A stretch of DNA of 64,000 bases from Shewanella litorisediminis (GTDB lineage: Bacteria; Pseudomonadota; Gammaproteobacteria; Enterobacterales; Shewanellaceae): positions 806,501 through 870,500 of the forward strand of contig NZ_CP069213.1 in NCBI RefSeq assembly GCF_016834455.1. Direction: 5' to 3'. Below are positions 58,992 through 64,000 of this stretch, piece after piece. How positions within the stretch are numbered: position 1 is the first letter of the stretch; each line of letters starts with the position of its first letter. The notes under the pieces are model-generated. The model saw only the letters and a program-made list of their open reading frames with translations, was not told the DNA's origin and searched no databases. The position numbers and the translations under genes were made by a program.

Positions 58992-59675
58992 TTATCCCTG
59001 CTGGCGGGCAAGCTCAGCCGCCGTCAGGATAAGCCTGGGGGCAGGCCTGACCCGGAAATTGGGGTTGACGTACTGAAAGTGAATGAGGCCCTGGGTATCC
59101 GTGATGTATACAGCGGGAACCGGCAACACCAAACGCTCATCGCCTTCAGGGGTTTTGAACAGCGGGTTTTCAAGTTTCATTCGGCTCAGGTAGGTTTGGG
59201 TGGTTTTTTCGCTGGTGAAAAACGCCAGACCAAAGGCCTTGGCTGCTTCCATGTTGGCATCGGACAACAACAGGTATTCGAGCTTACGTTCTCCCGCCGC
59301 GGCGGCGAGCTTTTCGGGGCTGTCAGGGCTTATTCCCACCAGCTGATAGCCAAGTTCAATCAACCTGGGTTCAATTTCTTTCAACTGTCCCATCTGGTTG
59401 TTGCAAAAGGGGCACCAGCCGCCACGGTAGAAAAAGAACACTGTGGGTTTTTCCGCACTCAGCGCCTTCAGGCTGACCGATTGGCCTTTGCTGTCGGTGA
59501 GCTGGATATCGGGAATGGTTTCGCCATTCAGCAGCGGCGCAACAGACACTTCGTCTGCGGCAATGGGATTGGCCAGACCGGGCTGAATAAGACCCAAAGA
59601 CAGGATACAGGCCAGTAAACTGAATGTAAGCCGGGCAGATAAGAGTTGATGTAAAAACAGGGGGATGGATTTCAT
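58992..59675 (-). CDS. Exported peroxiredoxin-like protein (AhpC/TSA)
   Basis: About 227 residues from ATG 59675, with a signal sequence ending near QPGLA. Thioredoxin-fold AhpC/TSA domain with the redox motif FFYRGGWCPFCNNQMGQL, then LVGISPDSPEKLAAAAGE and a C-terminal ITDTQGLIHFQYVNPNFRVR. The CPFC pair suggests disulfide or peroxide chemistry in the periplasm. Physiological partner unknown. Confidence 0.85.
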   Translation of the reverse strand: MKSIPLFLHQLLSARLTFSLLACILSLGLIQPGLANPIAADEVSVAPLLNGETIPDIQLTDSKGQSVSLKALSAEKPTVFFFYRGGWCPFCNNQMGQLKEIEPRLIELGYQLVGISPDSPEKLAAAAGERKLEYLLLSDANMEAAKAFGLAFFTSEKTTQTYLSRMKLENPLFKTPEGDERLVLPVPAVYITDTQGLIHFQYVNPNFRVRPAPRLILTAAELARQQG

Positions 59676-59758
59676 GACAAACCTTTGGTGACTGGAGGTA
59701 TCTCCAAAGACCGGCGGCAGTGGCAATGTCTTACAGGTGAGTGTGTAAAAGGAAAAAT

Positions 59759-59782
59759 AAAAGCGGCCTCACAGCCGCTTTT
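59759..59782 (-). terminator. Terminator after rhlE
   Basis: Stem AAAAGCGGC / GCCGCTTTT with a 6-base loop; on the minus strand it continues TTTTATTTTT, 26 bp past the rhlE stop. Confidence 0.85.
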
Positions 59783-59807
59783 ATGTTGAATCAATGGCAC
59801 CGGGTGC

Positions 59808-61106
59808 TTATTTGATTTTTTTGGTGTTTCCGGTTGAGCCGACTTTCACTTTAACGCGACGTCCGGCCATGCTCTTTTCGGCAGCAACCTGGGCGATGGC
59901 GTCACTCTCAACCCGGGTCTTTTTGGCGAAGCTGCGACGCTTTTGCAGCTGTTTTAACAGCAGGTCGCGGTTGGATACTTCATAGCCCGGCATTACGATG
60001 CGCTTAAGACGCTGACCAATGAGTTTTTCGATGTCGGCGAGGGTACGCTCTTCTTCGCGGCTGACAAAGCTGATGGCAACGCCACTCTTACCGGCACGGC
60101 CGGTGCGGCCAACCCGGTGCACATAGTCTTCCGGCAGGAAGGGCAGGTCAAAGTTAACCACATACTCAAGGTCGGGAATGTCCAGCCCCCGGGCAGCCAC
60201 TTCTGTGGATACCAGCACCCGAATTTTGCCTTCGGTAAAGTCTTTCAGTGCTCTTCTGCGGGTGCCCTGGGCCTTTTCGCTGTGGATCACCGCGCTTGGG
60301 ATGCCGTCGAGGTTCAGCTCTTCGGTGAGCTTCTCGCAGTCTTCGCGGGTTGCCGAGAACACCAGCACCCGTTGCCAGTTTTTGCGGCCAATAAGTTCAG
60401 ACAGCAGCTCGCGCTTGCGGCGCTGTTCCACCGGATACACCACCTGGCTCACAGTCGTGGCGGCGGTATTGTGTCTGTCGGCGGTCAGCACAGTGTGCTT
60501 TTTCATGATCTCATCGGCAAGCTTGCGCACACCACCGGAGAAGGTGGCAGAGAACATCAGGGTCTGGCGTTCTTTATTGCAGGCCTGGATGAGCTTTTGG
60601 ATGTCGGCGATAAAGCCCATATCCAGCATACGGTCGGCTTCATCCAACACTAAAAATTCAACGGCGGCCAACGACAGGTTGCCCGCCAGCAAATGCTCGA
60701 GCAAGCGTCCCGGTGTGGCCACTATGATATCTGTGCCTTTACGCAGCTTTTGCGCCTGAACATCGGTTTTACCACCACCGAATACCGTGGTGACGGCCAT
60801 ATCAAGATGCTTGGCATAGGCCTTGATATTGTTGGCAATCTGCTCTGTCAGTTCGCGGGTAGGGGCAAGGATCAGCGCGCGGGTCTTGGTCGCTTCCCTG
60901 GCCTTGGGCGTGTCCAGCAGCTTTTGCAGGATTGGCAATGCGAAAGCCGCAGTTTTCCCGGTTCCCGTTTGGGCAGAAGCCAATACGTCCTGACCGCGAC
61001 GGACAGGGGGAATGGCCAGCCGCTGAATGGGTGTCATGGTTTCATAACCACATTCGGCGAGGGCTTGCAGTATTTCGGGGGCAAAACTGTAGGATTCGAA
61101 TTTCAT
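59808..61106 (-). CDS. rhlE: DEAD-box ATP-dependent RNA helicase, RhlE type
   Basis: About 432 residues from ATG 61106 (MKFESYSFAPEILQAL; the frame extends upstream to 61184). Q motif GYETMTPIQRLAIPPV, motif I ASAQTGTGKTAAF, motif II LVLDEADRMLDMGF, motif III MFSATFSGG, motif VI YVHRVGRTGRAGKSG. The C-terminus is a basic tail. RhlE fits best, though SrmB/RhlB-type paralogues are possible. Single gene with its own terminator. Confidence 0.93.
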   Translation of the reverse strand: MKFESYSFAPEILQALAECGYETMTPIQRLAIPPVRRGQDVLASAQTGTGKTAAFALPILQKLLDTPKAREATKTRALILAPTRELTEQIANNIKAYAKHLDMAVTTVFGGGKTDVQAQKLRKGTDIIVATPGRLLEHLLAGNLSLAAVEFLVLDEADRMLDMGFIADIQKLIQACNKERQTLMFSATFSGGVRKLADEIMKKHTVLTADRHNTAATTVSQVVYPVEQRRKRELLSELIGRKNWQRVLVFSATREDCEKLTEELNLDGIPSAVIHSEKAQGTRRRALKDFTEGKIRVLVSTEVAARGLDIPDLEYVVNFDLPFLPEDYVHRVGRTGRAGKSGVAISFVSREEERTLADIEKLIGQRLKRIVMPGYEVSNRDLLLKQLQKRRSFAKKTRVESDAIAQVAAEKSMAGRRVKVKVGSTGNTKKIK

Positions 61107-61391
61107 GATGATTCCTGGCGTAAATAGACGATTCACAAGGGCTTTTTGTAAGTGAGGCACCTTGGTCGGAATATGCCTTTTCACAAAGGGGCGCGAAGTA
61201 TAGCAGATTTTTTGCCCGTAGCCTCCACTTTTGTCTAACGCCCCGGGGTTTGACTTGGGTCATCGCTGAACTAGGCTTGGAACATAACGTGGGCGTTAGG
61301 GCGTTACCCAAAAACTGAATGTCCATCATGGGTTTCACGGATGAAACTGCTCTTCTCGTGGCCCGGGACCCACTCTGTCCGGAGTCATGCC

Positions 61392-62594
61392 ATGTCTTTG
61401 AATGTGCTCATCATTGACGATTCACTCAGTTACTGCCAGCTATTGTCGAAATATTTCAGCGAACTGAATGTGACCAGCGTGGACTACTGTCATGATGGCA
61501 CTGAGGCATTACAGCGCCTTCGGGAGCACAGAAACAGAAACAGATATCAGATTCTGGTGGTTGACCTGCATATGCCGGGTATGGACGGCATTGAGCTGTT
61601 GTCACGGTTATCGGGTCTTGAATATCGGGGCGGCGTCATCATCGCCTCTGGCATGGAGAGCCGCATCATAGAAGCAGCCTCTCAGATAGTTTTGGGAGCC
61701 CATTTACGGCTGCTGGGTGCCCTGATGAAGCCTGTGTGTCAAGCCCAGCTGCAGATCTGTATCGAGCGCTTGCTTTTGATGGCGCCGGAGCTGAAAACCT
61801 CTAGACCTGCCATGACGTTGCAATCGCTGCGGGAGTCCATCATGCAGCGTAAAGTGGTGCCTTACTACCAACCCCAGGTGGAAGTGGGCACAGGCCGCAT
61901 CGAAGGCTTTGAGGTGCTTTGCCGCATGCAACAGGGGGCGCACTTGCAGCTGATGACGCCGGAAAGCCTTATGGCGGTGGCCGAGCGCCACAACCTGCTA
62001 AACGCGGTGTCTGAACAGCTGATTGGGTTCGCCCTGAAGCAGTGGGCAGAAATAAGCCGTCAGCCAGAATGCAGTCACGCCCGTTTGTCTATTAATCTTA
62101 CTCCAGCCCAGCTTGGACAGAGTTATTGGCCTGGTCGCCTGCTGAGCTTTTGCCACAAATGGCAGGTGGATATCAGCAGGGTGACGGAAGAAATTACTGA
62201 AAATCAAGCGCTTGATAAACAGTCACAACATTCAGGTATCTCACGGTTGCGGCTGCACAATTTTGGTGTGGCCATCGATGATTTTGGCACCGGCTATACC
62301 AACTTGAGTCAGATATGCCGGCTGCCCATCAGTGAGCTTAAGTTGGATATGAGTCTGGTGCGGGGAATTCACATGGACCCATTGGCGCAGACCATTCTGA
62401 AGTCACTTTTGGAAATAGGCCGGCAATTGGGGGTATCTGTGGTCGCCGAAGGCGTGGAAGATCCCAGAGACTATCACTATCTTCAATCGATCCCCAACCT
62501 GATAGTTCAGGGCTTTTTGGTATGCCGGCCCAAACCCCTTGGTGAATTGGTTCGTTGGTTGAAAGCTCGTCAACGGGTAGCGTTTGAGGCCTAG
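61392..62594 (+). CDS. Response regulator with EAL phosphodiesterase domain
   Basis: About 400 residues from ATG 61392. N-terminal receiver domain: VLIIDDSLSYCQLL with the acidic pocket and phospho-acceptor Asp in ILVVDLHMPGMDGIELL. C-terminal EAL domain: EGFEVLCRM (EAL variant EVL), INLTPAQLG, EEITENQ, AIDDFGTGYTNL, ELKLDMSLV and VVAEGVED; the catalytic acids appear complete, so it should hydrolyse c-di-GMP. No histidine kinase gene adjoins it. It could antagonise the cyclase at 35.3 kb only at a distance. Confidence 0.93.
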   Translation: MSLNVLIIDDSLSYCQLLSKYFSELNVTSVDYCHDGTEALQRLREHRNRNRYQILVVDLHMPGMDGIELLSRLSGLEYRGGVIIASGMESRIIEAASQIVLGAHLRLLGALMKPVCQAQLQICIERLLLMAPELKTSRPAMTLQSLRESIMQRKVVPYYQPQVEVGTGRIEGFEVLCRMQQGAHLQLMTPESLMAVAERHNLLNAVSEQLIGFALKQWAEISRQPECSHARLSINLTPAQLGQSYWPGRLLSFCHKWQVDISRVTEEITENQALDKQSQHSGISRLRLHNFGVAIDDFGTGYTNLSQICRLPISELKLDMSLVRGIHMDPLAQTILKSLLEIGRQLGVSVVAEGVEDPRDYHYLQSIPNLIVQGFLVCRPKPLGELVRWLKARQRVAFEA

Positions 62595-63022
62595 GGGCTA
62601 TTGGCAGACGCGACTGACAGCCGGGTAATAATGGATGAATGCCATGGGATGAAGCAGCGAATGGCATGTCTCTGGTTCAGTGCGCTGGCGCTGCATCCGT
62701 TGATCTGAGCCTGCTGGTCGATTCAACCTGTTGGTCTACTCGATGTCTCAACATCGATGATACCTGCCAGAGCGTAAGCTTCGTTAAGTCCGGGACACTT
62801 GATGTCCAAGCTACTTTTTGTCCATGTCAGCTGGTGATTGGGTGATTGGGTGATTGGGTGATTGGGGCGTGCAATGATGAGAGGCCACCCGCTGAACCCC
62901 AAACGTGTTGGTGCATAGCGATAAAAGCATTGCTCCGGCGCGTTTCAGTGATCTCTTTTTCTTCTTGCCACGTATCTTGAACAAGGCATTGTAAAACCAT
63001 CAAAACTTTCGGGAGACGCACT
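62595..63022. other. 428-bp intergenic region with 8-bp tandem repeats
   Basis: Between the REC-EAL gene and the DUF523 gene. It contains four perfect copies of GGTGATTG at 62833-62864, followed by GGG. No gene is visible. The last 20 bases carry TTCGGGAGAC as ribosome-binding sequence for the next gene. Confidence 0.75.
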
Positions 63023-63976
63023 ATGCACAAATTCAATCCTGACCGGATACAAATTGGGATCAGCGCTTGCTTGCTGGGGGAAAAAGTGCGCTTTGATGGC
63101 GGCCACAAAAACTCTGCTTACTGCCAGCAGGAGCTGAAGCCACATTTCGATTTTGTACCCGTGTGCCCCGAGATGGCCATTGGCATGGGCGCGCCGCGCA
63201 AAAGCATCCGTCAGGTGCGTATCGACGGGGAAATCCGGGTTCGAAGTGCCGATGGCAGTTTGGATGTCACTGAGCCGCTGCAGGCCTTTTGCGATCAGAA
63301 AGCCGATGGACTTGGTTTCCTCAGCGGCTACCTCTTTTGTGCCAAGTCGCCGACCTGCGGGATGGAGCGGGTGCCTGTATACAAGGCAGACGGCAGCGGC
63401 GGCTTTAAGGAAGGCGTTGGCGTATTCGCGGCGGCGCTGATGAAGCGTTTCCCCCATTTACCGGTGGAAGAAGAAGGCCGGTTGCATGACCTTGTCATAC
63501 GGGAAAACTTTTTCACCCGGGTCTATGCCTATCATGATTGGCATTGCATGCGGTTAAAGGGCCTCAGTCGCAAGGCGTTGACCGACTTTCACGCCCGTTA
63601 CAAGTATCTGCTGTTATCCCACAGCCCTGCTATCTACCGCACCCTTGGCCCCCTGCTTGCTGGTGAGGGGGAGCTCGAGGCCGTGGCCGAGGCTTACTTT
63701 AATGGTTTTATGTCGGCGCTTGAGCAAAAGGCGAGCCGTCGCAACCACACCAGTGCGCTGCAGCACATTCAGGGCTATTTCAAAAAGTTTCTCTCCGGCA
63801 GCCAGAAAGCAGAGCTCAGCGATGCCATTCTTGCGTATCGCCAGGGGGTACAACCGCTATTGGTGCCTATTACCCTTATCCGTCATTACCTGCGGGAGCA
63901 CCCCAATGACTACATTGCCTCACAGGTGTACCTGAATCCGCATCCGGATTCCCTGCGGTTGCGATATGCTTACTGA
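63023..63976 (+). CDS. DUF523-DUF1722 two-domain protein (YbgA-like)
   Basis: A 317-residue protein. The N-terminal DUF523 domain carries IGISACLLGEKVRFDGGH, CPEMAIGMGAPRKSIR and CAKSPTCGMERVPVY with conserved Cys (SACLLG, CPE, SPTCG), probably metal- or Fe-S-binding. The C-terminal DUF1722 domain begins near LTDFHARYKYLLLSHSP and ends NPHPDSLRLRYAY. Homologues often sit beside photolyase (phrB) genes, which would lie beyond this window. Biochemical role not established. Confidence 0.9.
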   Translation: MHKFNPDRIQIGISACLLGEKVRFDGGHKNSAYCQQELKPHFDFVPVCPEMAIGMGAPRKSIRQVRIDGEIRVRSADGSLDVTEPLQAFCDQKADGLGFLSGYLFCAKSPTCGMERVPVYKADGSGGFKEGVGVFAAALMKRFPHLPVEEEGRLHDLVIRENFFTRVYAYHDWHCMRLKGLSRKALTDFHARYKYLLLSHSPAIYRTLGPLLAGEGELEAVAEAYFNGFMSALEQKASRRNHTSALQHIQGYFKKFLSGSQKAELSDAILAYRQGVQPLLVPITLIRHYLREHPNDYIASQVYLNPHPDSLRLRYAY

Positions 63977-64000
63977 CAAGATACTGAAAAACGGTGAAAA

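Overview
This window reads as chromosomal DNA of a marine gammaproteobacterium, most probably a Shewanella close to S. amazonensis. Core gene order is of gammaproteobacterial type (dksA-gluQ-pcnB-folK-panB-panC; lptF-lptG divergent from pepA, with holC-valS nearby). The window also encodes a pepsin-like aspartic protease of the shewasin type whose first catalytic Asp is residue 37, as I recall for shewasin A of S. amazonensis. The species call is inference.

Region 1 (1-7.6 kb) is accessory and AT-richer: a secreted trypsin-like protease, a WD40-like gene split by an intact ISAs1-family element (10-bp target duplication) and cut at its 5' end by an IS5-family element, then an IS481-family element and a remnant of an IS3-type orfA. 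Two adjacent lipoproteins and a small CxCG protein follow.

Region 2 (7.8-19.5 kb) is cobalamin biology: metH, divergent from cobC with MetJ-like boxes between them, then a cobalamin riboswitch, a 22-codon leader ORF and btuD-btuC-cobT-cobS-cobU-cobQ-cobO. The 3' end of cobS is present three times in tandem before cobU.

Region 3 (19.9-35.2 kb) is mostly core: a chemoreceptor, mpl, ubiX, hpt, an ABC exporter pair, panC/panB, folK, pcnB (which appears to start at AUU, as in E. coli), gluQ, dksA, sfsA and pepB.

Region 4 (35.3-41.0 kb) is the most interesting. It is an unbroken minus-strand run, read in transcription order: HTH regulator, pepsin-like protease, GNAT acetyltransferase, a tetrapyrrole-methylase-fold protein closely resembling the borosin backbone N-methyltransferase SonM, a 79-residue protein that looks like its split precursor, and a TPR-diguanylate cyclase overlapping the precursor. 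I read this as a split-borosin RiPP locus. Involvement of the protease, acetyltransferase and cyclase is a hypothesis.

Region 5 (41.2-64 kb) is core again: aspA, valS (with an AT-rich internal segment), holC, a PuuD-like amidotransferase, pepA, lptFG, an RDD protein, small conserved genes, an M32 carboxypeptidase, yqiJ-yqiK, a periplasmic binding protein, a DUF2913 protein, a peroxiredoxin-like protein, rhlE, a REC-EAL protein and a DUF523-DUF1722 protein. Short tandem repeats occur in several intergenic spaces. I saw no rRNA, tRNA or CRISPR array.
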